64,000 bases of DNA from an uncultured Croceitalea sp. (GCA_947503285.1 CANNDD010000003.1:186001-250000); one strand, 5' to 3'; positions 35,086-45,321 are shown, numbered from the stretch's first letter. The notes: a model not told the origin generated them from the sequence alone. Numbers and translations: made by a program.

Positions 35086-36615
35086 ATGAAACCACAATAC
35101 CTCATCAGTACCTGTCTCTTCATGCTAATAATAGGTTTTAACAGCCATTGCTTTTCCCAAAAGCTACATTCTGAGAAGCTGGATGCAATGACCGAAAAAT
35201 ACACCGCCACTTCTTTTCCATTGCTAAAAGAATTGCTGAGCATACCCAATGATGCTTATTATCCCGAAGACATTGAAAAAAATGTACGGTGGTGCGAGAA
35301 GGAATTTGCAAAAAGAAGCTTCACTACCACAAGAATACCCACGGCAACCGTTCCCCTTCTGTTAGCAGAGCGAAAACATAAAAGGGCAAAAAAAACGGTA
35401 CTCATTTACCTGCAATTGGATGGGCAACCGGTAGATACTACCCGATGGTTTCAAGAAAGTCCGTATACACCGACCCTTAAAAAGAAAAATGCCTATGGGG
35501 ATTGGGAAGCCCTACCATGGCAAAACATAGCAAACTATGACGATGATTGGCGGGTATTCGCCAGATCCGCAAGTGATGCCAAAGGGCCTGTGGCCATGTT
35601 TTTAACTGCGTTGGATGCCGCAGTATCCCAGAATATTGAACCCAATTATAATATCAAGGTTATTATGGATTTTGAGGAAGAGTTGGGTTCACCGCATCTT
35701 CCAGAGGCAGTTTTGAAAAATACCGAATTGTTAAAAGCGGATATGCTCATCATTTTTGATGGCCCTAGGCATATTACCAACCAGCCCACACTCACTTTTG
35801 GGGCTCGGGGTATTGCCACGCTACAGCTAACGACCTATGGACCCAATGTACCACAACACAGTGGCCATTTTGGAAATTATGCCCCAAACCCGGCCTTACG
35901 ACTTTCAAAATTATTGGCATCCATGAAAGATGAAGAAGGCCGAGTTACGATTGATGGGTTTTATGATGGGATTTCCATCGATGCAGAGACCGAAAAAATT
36001 TTAAAGGCAGTTCCCGACAATGAGGCCCAGATCAAGGCCCGTCTACAGATTGCTGAAACAGATGAAGTGGGTGGCTACTACCAAGAGGCTATTCAATACC
36101 CGTCCCTCAATATTCGTGGAATGCAATCAGGATGGATCAATGAAAAAGTACGAACCATAATTCCCGGGTGGGCCCGAGCGGAGATTGATGTGCGATTGGT
36201 CTTAGAATCCAATCCTGAACGTTTGATACGGCTAATCAAAGAACATGTTGAAGATCAAGGATATTTAGTCTTAAATCGGGAACCTACCAAGCAAGAACGC
36301 CTTGAACATGCCAAAATCGCTACTATTACCTATGAAATATCGTACCAATCTTTTCGAACCGATTTCGACTCAGAGGTCGGACTTTGGTTGACCAAAGCAC
36401 TTCGAACCGCCTTTGGTAAAGAACCCATTCGCATTCGAATTAGTGGAGGTTCCATACCCATAGCTCCTTTTGTGACCACTTTAAACATACCAGCAGTTAC
36501 CGTACCCACGGTCAATCGAGATAATAATCAACATAGTCCCAATGAAAACCTACGATTGGGTAATTATCGGGAGGGCATTAAAACCATGATTGCCATTTTA
36601 GCCGAAAAGTTATGA
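35086..36615 (+). CDS. Secreted M20 family metallopeptidase
   Basis: A 509-aa dizinc peptidase with a signal peptide (about 1-25, ending HCFSQ). Motifs of the M20 family: LQLDGQPVDTT near residue 107 (the HxD site with His changed to Gln in the visible motif LQLDG), ARSASDAKGPVAMFL with the bridging Asp, and IMDFEEELGSPH with the catalytic Glu pair; IRISGGSIPIAPF near the C-terminus ahead of a final His motif NNQHSPNENLR. It probably hydrolyses di- or oligopeptides outside the cytoplasm. It is convergent with the ThuA fusion gene, 56 bp away. Confidence 0.88.
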   Translation: MKPQYLISTCLFMLIIGFNSHCFSQKLHSEKLDAMTEKYTATSFPLLKELLSIPNDAYYPEDIEKNVRWCEKEFAKRSFTTTRIPTATVPLLLAERKHKRAKKTVLIYLQLDGQPVDTTRWFQESPYTPTLKKKNAYGDWEALPWQNIANYDDDWRVFARSASDAKGPVAMFLTALDAAVSQNIEPNYNIKVIMDFEEELGSPHLPEAVLKNTELLKADMLIIFDGPRHITNQPTLTFGARGIATLQLTTYGPNVPQHSGHFGNYAPNPALRLSKLLASMKDEEGRVTIDGFYDGISIDAETEKILKAVPDNEAQIKARLQIAETDEVGGYYQEAIQYPSLNIRGMQSGWINEKVRTIIPGWARAEIDVRLVLESNPERLIRLIKEHVEDQGYLVLNREPTKQERLEHAKIATITYEISYQSFRTDFDSEVGLWLTKALRTAFGKEPIRIRISGGSIPIAPFVTTLNIPAVTVPTVNRDNNQHSPNENLRLGNYREGIKTMIAILAEKL

Positions 36616-36671
36616 TCTTGTTCGAATGTTGTACACTTTAACCATGAAAATCCCTTTTTCCCAAAGGCATA

Positions 36672-39600
36672 TCAATTAAAGGTTGCATTGACCAAGGCCA
36701 CTACCGAAGGCTCTTTTCCCTCTTCCATCTTATAGGAGATATAAAGGTCTTTTTTGCCCGTAGTTTTTTCATTTAGCTGTAATATGGCTGCTCCTCCAGG
36801 TTGCGTGGGTTGTGGCTGTGACATACTTCCTGATGCGATTACCGGACCATTCGCATCATCTAAACGAATTTCAAAATCATAACCTGCTTTCGGAGCTTCT
36901 TGCCACCCTAGGGTCATCATAACCGATTGCACCCCGGTCAAATCAATTTCCTCCAACAGAAGTCCACCCTCAGCTGCAGTGAGCAATTGTAGATCCATAC
37001 CATTAAATTGGACGGCTTGCATGCCCTCGGTCTTGGTTTTCTCAGGAAACGTTACTGTATTACTTGACAATGCTATGGATTTTGAGCCTGTTAGGGGGAT
37101 GGCACCTTCGGCCCCGACATCGGTATAGCTTGCCGTTATGACCATCATCTGGCCTGGATTGGCCTCTGCCTTTATGCTTCCCTTTGTAGGCAACGATTGT
37201 TTTTCTGAACCATCATCCACTAAAGACAAAATATACGTTGCTATTTGTCTTGATTCGTCAGAGGTCACATTGGGATGCGCAGGCATCATAACTTCTCCCC
37301 AAACCCCACCGCCACCTTCGACGATTTTCTTTTGCAGATACCCCAAGGCATCTTTTTGGCCCTTATATTTTTTAGCAACCTCCAAATAATTTGGTCCGAT
37401 GGAAGCTTCTGCTTCTTTGTGACACGTTTTGCAATCCATTGCTTGGGACAATGCCTTGCCTGTAACTGCAGCCGAAACTTGTTGGTGGCCTAGTGACATT
37501 GCTGCCTTGTCCAATCCTTCCAAATAATCGACACTCACATAGATGTCTTTCTCATTGATGCTTTGGTCTTTATCTGAATCGGTTACTGAAACCTCATAGG
37601 CAACTTCTTGACCGGGTACGAAAAAAGAGGAATTTCCCCCTACCAAATCAATCGTGACTTCAGGTCTGCTGTTGCCTGCGACCACCATGACCGATTCGCT
37701 TTTGGCAGTTTCACCCCCATCATCACTTACGCTTACGGAAATACGGTAATCGCCGGCCTCATCGTAGGTATAGCTTATTTCCGGAGTAGTCGTTTCTTTG
37801 GTTTCACCATTCCCAAAATCCCATACGTAACGCATGGCATCCTTTTCACGATCGCGGGCTTCCACCTTTGCATTAATTTGTAAAGGCAATTGTCCTGAAG
37901 TGCGATCAACGACCATATTATCAATGATTGGAGGTCTATTGCCCCCATTGAACTCAATATACCCCAGGCCAGAATCATCATTTTTAGTAAACCAACCACT
38001 ACCGTATTCCAATAGATAAATCTTACCGTTGGGACCAACCTCCATATCCATAAGATTGTTCACTTTAATATCTGAGGCAAAAGGTTCCATTTTATTGAAA
38101 CTACCATCTTCGTTCAAATGAACGGCCATCATCCAGCCACGCATCCATTCATAGATAATGACCTTACCATCGTAATAACTCGGTAATTTTTCTGTACCCT
38201 CGTAAAGATCTGAATAATACGTTGGTCCCGCCATTGCATTTCGACCTCCAGAACCTACCTGGGGAAAGTCTTGTATCTCGGCATAGGGATAATACACAAA
38301 TGCCGGTTTAGCCGGGGGAAGCTCTTGCAACCCTGTGTTGTTTCTAGAATCGTTTATGGGTTTCTTGGCATCAAAGGCCCTACCTGATTCCCCGGTTTCA
38401 TAATCATACGCCCTGTAGGCCTTGTTATCTGCTATGAACATCGGCCATCCAAAATTACCAGGCTCACGGGCTTGGTTCATTTCATCATAACCCCTTGGCC
38501 CTCTTGTTTCTAGACTATCAACCCTAGAATCGGGTCCGACATCGCCCCAATACACATAACCCCGTTTAACGTCCACAGAAATACGATACGGATTGCGGTG
38601 GCCCATCGTGTAGATTTCGGGACGTGTTTTTTCGGTACCTACGGGAAATAAGTTACCTTTTGGGATATCATAACTGCCATCTTCATTCACTTTGATACGC
38701 AATATTTTACCCCTTAAATCATTGGTGTTGGCAGAAGACCTGCGTGCGTCGAATTGTCGGTGGCCAGGCACATCATTTAGTGGAGCATAACCGTTATTGA
38801 CATATTTGACCTCTTTCTCGTTGAAGGGAGTGGAGTTGTCACCTGTAGAGAGGTATAATAATTTCTCAGGTCCGAAAGCTATAGAGCCCCCGGTATGGCA
38901 ACAAATCTCACGTTGACTACCGACTTCTAAAATGATTTGTTCCGAAGCCATGTCAAAAGTATCATTGGTGAACTTAAACCGTGATAACCGATTGATTTCG
39001 GCGTCTCCAGTTGGGGCATAATACACATATATCCAATTGTTCGTTGCATAATCAGGATCTTTTTGAAGCCCCATTAAGCCTTCTTCAGCATTTACGCCTG
39101 GGGTTTTAAGGGTTTTATGATATACATCAAATTTCGCGACCTCGGTTAATTCTTTTGTAGCATCCTTATAAAGCAACACCTCTCCCCTTCTTTGGGCAAT
39201 CAATACATCACTATTCGGCAAAACCGTCATCTCAGTGGGTTCAAAAAGCTGCCCATCAACCAAGGTCACTTTAGAAAATCGATCTACCTCTGGTGGAATT
39301 TGGGATGTTACCAGATCATAATCCAATTCAGTATTGCCTCCAATGGAATACTGTATTCCGCCCAGCAGGTGTTTTAGAAATAGCTCTTCTTGAAAACTTT
39401 CATCGGTATGTCCCCCGCCCGTGTAAAATGCCCGTCCCCCATCAAAATCATGGTACCATGCAATGGGATGGAAACTTCCATTCTCACCACCTTCATAGGT
39501 GGACTCGTCTACAGTCATCAATACATTGACATCTTCATTGATATTCTTGTAATTATAGAGTTCATCTGTTCGGTGCCAAATGGAATCAGTAAAGAATTCA

Positions 39601-40070
39601 GTAGCCGCGAAATTTTTATCCTTTATGATAAAGTCTGCTTCGGGAGTCCCCGATGGATGGCTTAGAAATTGTGCGCCGACCAATTTATTATACCATCCCC
39701 AATCGTATTCGGTATCTGCCGCGGCATGTATGCCTACAAAACCGCCTCCCGCTTGTATGTATCGCTCAAAAGCGGCCTCTTGATAATGGTCGAGAATATT
39801 GCCCGTGGTACTTAGAAAAATAATGGTTGAATACTGTTTTAGATCCTCATCGTTGAAAAAGGCAGCATTTCGGGTCGTATCCACTACAAATCCATTTTCC
39901 TTTCCTAGTTTTTGGATTGCGGCAATACCCGCAGGAATTGAAGCGTGTTTAAACCCCATGGTCTTTGAAAAAACCAATACTTTTGGTTCTCCGGAACGTT
40001 TTTTATCACAGCTATTTAGTAGGATCAAAAATGAAATCAAGGTAAGGGCGGTGGTAAACAGTTTTTTCAT
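36672..40070 (-). CDS. Multidomain lipoprotein: ThuA, PQQ-type sugar dehydrogenase, PKD, cytochrome c, carbohydrate-binding domain
   Basis: An 1132-aa exported protein with lipobox LLNSC. Domains in order: ThuA-like (about 30-245, FVGIHAAADTEYDW), glucose/sorbosone dehydrogenase-type six-bladed propeller (about 255-690, EEGLMGLQKDP, GDNSTP, GHRNPYR), PKD (about 715-800, YVWDFGNGE, YTYDEAGDYRISV), class I cytochrome c (CKTCH at about 880-884, distal Met in MMPAHPNV), and a CBM6-like C-terminal domain (about 975-1130). The cytochrome could pass electrons from sugar oxidation to the respiratory chain. ThuA-GSDH fusions are known in Bacteroidota; the full chain is rich. A palindrome overlaps its promoter. 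Confidence 0.9.
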   Translation of the reverse strand: MKKLFTTALTLISFLILLNSCDKKRSGEPKVLVFSKTMGFKHASIPAGIAAIQKLGKENGFVVDTTRNAAFFNDEDLKQYSTIIFLSTTGNILDHYQEAAFERYIQAGGGFVGIHAAADTEYDWGWYNKLVGAQFLSHPSGTPEADFIIKDKNFAATEFFTDSIWHRTDELYNYKNINEDVNVLMTVDESTYEGGENGSFHPIAWYHDFDGGRAFYTGGGHTDESFQEELFLKHLLGGIQYSIGGNTELDYDLVTSQIPPEVDRFSKVTLVDGQLFEPTEMTVLPNSDVLIAQRRGEVLLYKDATKELTEVAKFDVYHKTLKTPGVNAEEGLMGLQKDPDYATNNWIYVYYAPTGDAEINRLSRFKFTNDTFDMASEQIILEVGSQREICCHTGGSIAFGPEKLLYLSTGDNSTPFNEKEVKYVNNGYAPLNDVPGHRQFDARRSSANTNDLRGKILRIKVNEDGSYDIPKGNLFPVGTEKTRPEIYTMGHRNPYRISVDVKRGYVYWGDVGPDSRVDSLETRGPRGYDEMNQAREPGNFGWPMFIADNKAYRAYDYETGESGRAFDAKKPINDSRNNTGLQELPPAKPAFVYYPYAEIQDFPQVGSGGRNAMAGPTYYSDLYEGTEKLPSYYDGKVIIYEWMRGWMMAVHLNEDGSFNKMEPFASDIKVNNLMDMEVGPNGKIYLLEYGSGWFTKNDDSGLGYIEFNGGNRPPIIDNMVVDRTSGQLPLQINAKVEARDREKDAMRYVWDFGNGETKETTTPEISYTYDEAGDYRISVSVSDDGGETAKSESVMVVAGNSRPEVTIDLVGGNSSFFVPGQEVAYEVSVTDSDKDQSINEKDIYVSVDYLEGLDKAAMSLGHQQVSAAVTGKALSQAMDCKTCHKEAEASIGPNYLEVAKKYKGQKDALGYLQKKIVEGGGGVWGEVMMPAHPNVTSDESRQIATYILSLVDDGSEKQSLPTKGSIKAEANPGQMMVITASYTDVGAEGAIPLTGSKSIALSSNTVTFPEKTKTEGMQAVQFNGMDLQLLTAAEGGLLLEEIDLTGVQSVMMTLGWQEAPKAGYDFEIRLDDANGPVIASGSMSQPQPTQPGGAAILQLNEKTTGKKDLYISYKMEEGKEPSVVALVNATFN

Positions 40071-40079
40071 TGGTAGTAG

Positions 40080-40106
40080 AATTGATAGTACTCAAAGCTA
40101 TCAATT
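40080..40106. promoter_or_regulatory. 27-bp inverted repeat over the -7 box of the ThuA fusion gene
   Basis: AATTGATAG (40080-40088) and CTATCAATT (40098-40106) are exact reverse complements separated by 9 bp. On the minus strand an exact -7 match TAGCTTTG occupies 40093-40100, inside the repeat, 23 bp from the ATG at 40070. The layout is that of a repressor operator. No regulator gene is adjacent. Confidence 0.6.
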
Positions 40107-40110
40107 AATC

Positions 40111-40139
40111 TTGATATTTTAGAACTGTTCTTAACTTTA
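40111..40139 (+). promoter_or_regulatory. Candidate promoter for the YdeI-like gene
   Basis: TTG at 40111-40113, an 18-bp spacer and TAACTTTA at 40132-40139 (one mismatch to TAnnTTTG), 16 bp before the ATG at 40156. It diverges from the ThuA promoter. Confidence 0.4.
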
Positions 40140-40155
40140 TGACAAGGTTCGACAT

Positions 40156-40731
40156 ATGACACAAATTACAGCACACTATTTTGAGAACGATTCAGCCTGG
40201 CGAAAATGGTTGCATGAAAACCATGCAACCTCAAAAGGAATCTATCTTATTTTCTACAAGGTTGACCATCAAATGCCCAGTATGCGATGGGAAGAGGCAG
40301 TGCGGGTCGCACTTTGCTATGGTTGGATAGATAGCACGGTGAAAAGTCTGGGAGATGGCAAACGCAGACAATACTTTTGCCCACGAAAGGCCAAAAGCGT
40401 TTGGAGTAAGGTAAACAAAGACCATTTGATTGAATTGGAAAAAGCAGGACTTATTCACGAAAGTGGATTCCATGCAATCAAAATAGCCAAGGAAAATGGT
40501 TCGTGGGCTGCTTTGGATGATGTTGAGAATGGAATCATACCGAAAGACCTACAAGAGGCTTTTGATCAAAGCCGCAAGGCCTACGACAATTATCAAAGTT
40601 TTACCAGAGGTCAACGAAAAAGCTATCTATACTGGCTAAATCAGGCCAAACGGGAAGCGACCCGTCAGAAGCGAATTGCAGAAATTATAAAGCTTTGTGC
40701 ACAGGGCGTAAAATCACGGAGTACTTTTTAA
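40156..40731 (+). CDS. YdeI/OmpD-associated family protein
   Basis: A 191-aa cytoplasmic protein of the YdeI-like family. Hallmarks: WRKWLHENHATSKGIYLIFYK at the start, WEEAVRVALCYGWIDSTVK near 50-68, RRQYFCPRKAKSVWSKVNK near 75-95, and a C-terminal helical part with SFTRGQRKSYLYWLNQAK. Family members are linked in name to bacteriocin or antimicrobial-peptide tolerance, but the biochemical role is unclear. It stands alone, convergent with the tricorn-like peptidase gene (2 bp apart). Confidence 0.9.
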   Translation: MTQITAHYFENDSAWRKWLHENHATSKGIYLIFYKVDHQMPSMRWEEAVRVALCYGWIDSTVKSLGDGKRRQYFCPRKAKSVWSKVNKDHLIELEKAGLIHESGFHAIKIAKENGSWAALDDVENGIIPKDLQEAFDQSRKAYDNYQSFTRGQRKSYLYWLNQAKREATRQKRIAEIIKLCAQGVKSRSTF

Positions 40732-40733
40732 GG

Positions 40734-43700
40734 TTATTCCACTTCTTTTAAAAGCTCTGCTATAGAACGTTCCAATTGCTGGTCAATACCTTTGTCAATG
40801 ACGTCGGGCATGTTTTTTACTTGAATCATGGGTGCTGTCTGATTGTTCTCCATCCACTCCCCTGCTTTATTCTTGGCACTAACGGGAACAACCCCCCATC
40901 TACCGCCATCAGGCAACCGTTCCCAACCCGCAAAACTACAGGTACCCGGTACGGGCATACCTACCGTTTTACCTATTTTTAAATCGGTATAGCCACTGGC
41001 AAAACAATGTCCATCACTGTACATGGATTCATTGAATATGGCAAGGGTGGGTTTTGTCCATCGCGATGTGGGTTCGCCACCAACTTGACGATCCTCCGTT
41101 TCGTAGGTAATAAAGGATTCCCCGGTAAAAAACATGGCCAAGTCGGCAACTAAATCTCCACCCCCATTGAAACGGGTGTCTACGATGACCGCTTTCTTAT
41201 CGGCAAATTTGCCCAACATTTGTTCGTAGATGTTACGATATGGGCCATCACTCATCCCTGGTATATGTACATACCCCAGTTGTCCATTACTCTTTGCCGC
41301 TACCTCTTTTTCATTCTGTTTTACCCAACGTTTGTACAATAATCTATTCTCTTGTCTTAGGGTAATGGGTTTTACCGTAATTTGTTGTCTTTTTTGGGTT
41401 TTGGAATCCACAATGTCAAGTAATGTAAATTGATTGGTCAAACGATTTAAATATTTCGCCCAATCAGAATCAGCAAGTATCGTTTCACCATTTATTTTTT
41501 CAATAATACTTCCTGGTGCTATGGAGAATGCCGCCTTATCCAAGGGCCCACCCTTGACTATTTCAGCGATTTTGATTCCATTACCAGTATGTGTATAGTC
41601 GATAAATACGCCTAAACTCGCTGTAGCGTCCCCATTGGGGATATTCGTATTGAACCTACCTCCGGCATGACTTACATTCAATTCCCCCAATAGTTCAGAT
41701 ACCATTTCCGCGAACTCATACGAATTTCCTAAGTGCGGAATGTATTTTTCATATTCTTTACGCAACATTTCCCAATCTTGACCGTGAAAATTTGAATGAT
41801 AGAAAATGGCATTGGTTCTCAACCATACGTGTTCGAACATATGCTGTCTTTCGGCATCGGTATCCAACTGCATTTCAGATTTCATTTTAACGGGCTTGGT
41901 CGATGCCCCACCCAAATCAACTTTTGAAATGGTACCATCCTTTAATAAAAACAGGTTTTCTTGCTTTGCGTCCCACTGTAAACTTGCCCTTCTCGCGCCA
42001 AGGGAAATAAGCATTTTGGTCTTTTTAGTGCGCAATTCGGTCTCCCAAAGGTTCATGTTTTTTTCAAAACGTGCGAGATAGTAAAGCTTTTCGCCATCTT
42101 TTGATAATACGGCATCACCAAGGCTAGAAGAGTGTATGGTCAATCGGGCTTTACGCTCGTTTACATCATCCCAATCAAATTGTAACGGTTTAATTTTGGT
42201 TTCTTCTTCTTTATCGGCGTTCTTTTTCTTTTTTGAAGCAGCGTCATCTTCAACTTTCTTTTCATCATTTTTTTCCTCCAAAAGCTTCTTCAAATCAAAG
42301 TCTTCTTTGGTCATGTTGAATTTATCCCAACTTTCTTGGGTCAAAAACATACTATACACATCGCCTTGCGTTCTACCACTTGTGGCGTAACTTTTGAGTC
42401 CGTCACGATTGCTGAACCATAGGATCTGCTCTCCTCCATTGACCCATTTTGGCAGGTAATCGTAATAGCCACTTTGGGTAAGGTTCATTTTTTTGGTTCC
42501 ATCGGCAGACATTACTAAAATCTCACCGTTACTAAGTGTAGCGCCCCATCCTATTACCAACCATTTGCTATCGGGGCTCCATTTAAAATATTTGTCACCG
42601 TCTTGAAAATGATACAATTCCTCAGGTGTCAACATGGTTATTTCCTCCTTGGTTTTCAGATTCAAAACTTTGAGGGTCCTTCGATCTTCGATGAAAGCCA
42701 TATATGTTCCATCCGCCGAAAACTCGGGCAAGTAACAGTCCACATCTTTTTGCAATAGCACCTCTTCCTTCAATAAGGTGGCAGCAAAAAAGTAAGGCTC
42801 TTCACTTCGAACCTTTGAGGTTTGATAGATTCGCCACTTGCCTTCACGTTCACTGGCATAGGCAACTTTTTTTCCATCTGGGGTAAAACGAACAAAACGC
42901 TCTTGCTCAGGGGTATTGGTCAAGCGTTTTGTCAATCCGCCCTCAACCGCGGTCACAAATACCTCACCCCTAGCGATAAAGGCGATTTCTTTTCCGTTTG
43001 GCGAAATGGCCATTTCACGTACCCCTGCGTTAATCGAAATGTATTGGTCGGTATTTGCTCCGTTCTGCGTTCTAACAATGATTTCAACTTTTTGCGGCGT
43101 TGCCCCGTCCACCATGGTGTAGATTTCACCATCGTAACCAAAGGCCAATGTTCCATTTCCATACGATAGGGAGCGTACGGGATGGGTCTTTAATGTGGTC
43201 AGTTGCTGATTCTGCGAAGGATTGTCCAAGGCAAAGCGATGCACATTGAAATTACCACTTTCCTCACTTAGATAATACACCGTTTTTTCATCTTTGGATA
43301 AGACTGGATTTCTATCCTCACCTTTGAAAGAGGTCAACATACGATGCTTGTCCTGTGTTTTGTCGTAAAGCCAAATATCACGGGTGATGGAAGAAACATG
43401 GTGCTTTCTAAATTCATTTTCATACCCTTTTTTATCGTGATACAGCAGAAAGCTGCCGTCAGCACTTACCTGAACGTCTTGCGCGGGAACGGTTAAGACT
43501 TGACCTACACCACCAACATTTGAGGCCACTTCATACAGTTCGGGCTGCGCGCTTGTCGGATATTGCCTATGGGCAACGGCATCTTGACGGACGGCACCAA
43601 AAAGCACGGTGGCATCATCATGTGCAAAGGTGTAGGGCACCTCATCGGTACTATGAAATGTCAAGCGTTGGGCCTCACCGCCCAAAGCATCCATTACAAA

Positions 43701-43967
43701 GACATCAAAATTACCATACCGATCTGAGGCAAAAGCAATACGTTTACCGTCTTTGCTCCAAACCGCTTTATAATCGTGTGCTTTATGAAACGTAAGCTGT
43801 GTAGCCGTGCCACCGGCAGTAGCTACCCGAAATAGATTTCCTTTGTAGGTGAAGACAATAGCAGAACCGTCGGGAGAGATTGAAGGGTACCGTGCCCATT
43901 TTGGATTGGTTTGGCTTATTAAAAAAGTGGTAAATAGAAGGGATAGCGCGAATGCAAGACTTCTCAT
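40734..43967 (-). CDS. Tricorn-like S41 family peptidase
   Basis: About 1077 aa from the ATG at 43967 (MRSLAFALSLLFTTFLISQ signal peptide); a longer frame from 44051 would overlap the MFS gene. Beta-propeller PD40/WD40 units fill about 20-640 (YPSISPDGSAIVFTY, VWSKDGKRIAFASDRYG). A Lys/Glu/Asp-rich linker lies near nt 42190-42290. A PDZ-like domain (GDATASLGVFID, PGSIIEKINGE) and a C-terminal S41 protease domain follow, with FNGGGDLVADLAMFF and the probable nucleophile Ser in NESMYSDGHCFASGY. Tricorn-type enzymes cut peptides in large assemblies. A weak -7 match TATCTTTC lies at 44004-44011 (minus). Confidence 0.9.
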   Translation of the reverse strand: MRSLAFALSLLFTTFLISQTNPKWARYPSISPDGSAIVFTYKGNLFRVATAGGTATQLTFHKAHDYKAVWSKDGKRIAFASDRYGNFDVFVMDALGGEAQRLTFHSTDEVPYTFAHDDATVLFGAVRQDAVAHRQYPTSAQPELYEVASNVGGVGQVLTVPAQDVQVSADGSFLLYHDKKGYENEFRKHHVSSITRDIWLYDKTQDKHRMLTSFKGEDRNPVLSKDEKTVYYLSEESGNFNVHRFALDNPSQNQQLTTLKTHPVRSLSYGNGTLAFGYDGEIYTMVDGATPQKVEIIVRTQNGANTDQYISINAGVREMAISPNGKEIAFIARGEVFVTAVEGGLTKRLTNTPEQERFVRFTPDGKKVAYASEREGKWRIYQTSKVRSEEPYFFAATLLKEEVLLQKDVDCYLPEFSADGTYMAFIEDRRTLKVLNLKTKEEITMLTPEELYHFQDGDKYFKWSPDSKWLVIGWGATLSNGEILVMSADGTKKMNLTQSGYYDYLPKWVNGGEQILWFSNRDGLKSYATSGRTQGDVYSMFLTQESWDKFNMTKEDFDLKKLLEEKNDEKKVEDDAASKKKKNADKEEETKIKPLQFDWDDVNERKARLTIHSSSLGDAVLSKDGEKLYYLARFEKNMNLWETELRTKKTKMLISLGARRASLQWDAKQENLFLLKDGTISKVDLGGASTKPVKMKSEMQLDTDAERQHMFEHVWLRTNAIFYHSNFHGQDWEMLRKEYEKYIPHLGNSYEFAEMVSELLGELNVSHAGGRFNTNIPNGDATASLGVFIDYTHTGNGIKIAEIVKGGPLDKAAFSIAPGSIIEKINGETILADSDWAKYLNRLTNQFTLLDIVDSKTQKRQQITVKPITLRQENRLLYKRWVKQNEKEVAAKSNGQLGYVHIPGMSDGPYRNIYEQMLGKFADKKAVIVDTRFNGGGDLVADLAMFFTGESFITYETEDRQVGGEPTSRWTKPTLAIFNESMYSDGHCFASGYTDLKIGKTVGMPVPGTCSFAGWERLPDGGRWGVVPVSAKNKAGEWMENNQTAPMIQVKNMPDVIDKGIDQQLERSIAELLKEVE

Positions 43968-44022
43968 GCGTTTCTGGTTTGATTTAGCCCTGAAAGATAG
44001 TGAAAAGAGGGATTGTTCACTA

Positions 44023-45321
44023 CTATTCTTTTCGCTTATTAGGGCTTTCAAACAACCTATAATAGACGAATGCCGCCAAGGCGCCTACGGCTGAAAACCC
44101 GGTAAGCATCCAGAAAACATATTGATAACCCTGCACTCCAGGATAAGTATCTAAAAAATAACCATAAGCCGGTCCTGCAAAAATATCAGGGGTGTATCCG
44201 ACCAAAGAAATCAAGCCTACTGCGGTACCGGTAAGTACAAGCGGAATCTTCCCTTTTTTCATCACTCCGAAATATAGGGCTCGAGCGGCATACACCCCTA
44301 AAGCAATCAAAACCACCGCCATAAAAAATAATAAGGTCGTTGAAGGTACTATCAAACCCGAGCTAAACAAGACTCCGGCTGCAATACATAAAATCAAGCT
44401 CAGAAAAAGCCAAAAAGTGATTTTAAAGCGGTCAACCACAAAACCTACCAGTAATCCGGTAGTTGGTCGTAAAAACTGTAAAAAGGTACCTACCTGTGCC
44501 GCTTTGACTTGGTCATATAACATGACCTCATTTGCGAACTGTGAGACTACGTCGGTAATCTTGTAGCCCACATAGGCACATAAAATAATGACCATTAACA
44601 ACCAAACGGCGGGTAGTTTGAGTACTTCTTTGACTTCGGTTACCGAAATACGTTCAATCAAGATCTCTTTTTCATCGACACCGGATTTCATAAAGAACCA
44701 AACCAGAATTCCTATAAGCGAAATAATGGCAACAGCGGCATAAATGACATAGGCAAAGGCTTCTTGACTTTCCAATAAAGAGGATTCCTGAACTTGTTCC
44801 CCAACAAAAAGCGAGAAAATAAATACCCCGAGCAATCCAAATAAAAAGCCAGTGAGCCCCCTGCCGCCATCCAAAAAGCCAAAGGCCCTACCTTGTGAAT
44901 TATTACCACCCCAGACCCTAGTCGCTTTTATCATGGGCGCCCAAAACAAAAAAATGGTGGTAAAACCCCAATATCCGTATAAAACCTGCAGTGTAATTAC
45001 ATCAGGATAAATAGCAAACAAAAGCCCTCCCAAGGCAGTCATCCATAATGCAATGGCAATCAGTTTTCTCGGTGGAAACTTATCAGCCAAAGGGCCACCC
45101 ATTAAATATGAGGGTACCGCCACTAGGCCATAAATCGAAAAGCAAAGTCCTAGCTGTACATTATCCAAATCAAAGACCGCTAGAACCGTTGGTCTAAAAA
45201 TACGGGGTAGTACAAAAGGAAGTATAAATACTGCCTCGCCCGCTAAAATCAATAGTAAGAGATAATACCAAGAAGGTTTCTTCATAATTTCATCATCGGT
45301 CTTTGGGGTGTACGTTGACAT
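44023..45321 (-). CDS. MFS transporter
   Basis: A 432-aa integral membrane protein with about 12 helices of the major facilitator superfamily. The loop 2-3 motif is GGPLADKFPPRKLIAIALWM; the centre has a cytoplasmic loop MKSGVDEKEILIERISVTEVKEV. Start at 45321 (MSTYTPKTDDEIMKK) overlaps the upstream DUF1272 gene by 29 bp; an ATG at 45285 (MKKPSWYYLLLL) is an equally good start. The substrate is unknown; helices 1-6 look like sugar- or organic-anion-type permeases. It is followed by the tricorn-like peptidase, so uptake of peptide breakdown products is possible. Confidence 0.88.
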   Translation of the reverse strand: MSTYTPKTDDEIMKKPSWYYLLLLILAGEAVFILPFVLPRIFRPTVLAVFDLDNVQLGLCFSIYGLVAVPSYLMGGPLADKFPPRKLIAIALWMTALGGLLFAIYPDVITLQVLYGYWGFTTIFLFWAPMIKATRVWGGNNSQGRAFGFLDGGRGLTGFLFGLLGVFIFSLFVGEQVQESSLLESQEAFAYVIYAAVAIISLIGILVWFFMKSGVDEKEILIERISVTEVKEVLKLPAVWLLMVIILCAYVGYKITDVVSQFANEVMLYDQVKAAQVGTFLQFLRPTTGLLVGFVVDRFKITFWLFLSLILCIAAGVLFSSGLIVPSTTLLFFMAVVLIALGVYAARALYFGVMKKGKIPLVLTGTAVGLISLVGYTPDIFAGPAYGYFLDTYPGVQGYQYVFWMLTGFSAVGALAAFVYYRLFESPNKRKE

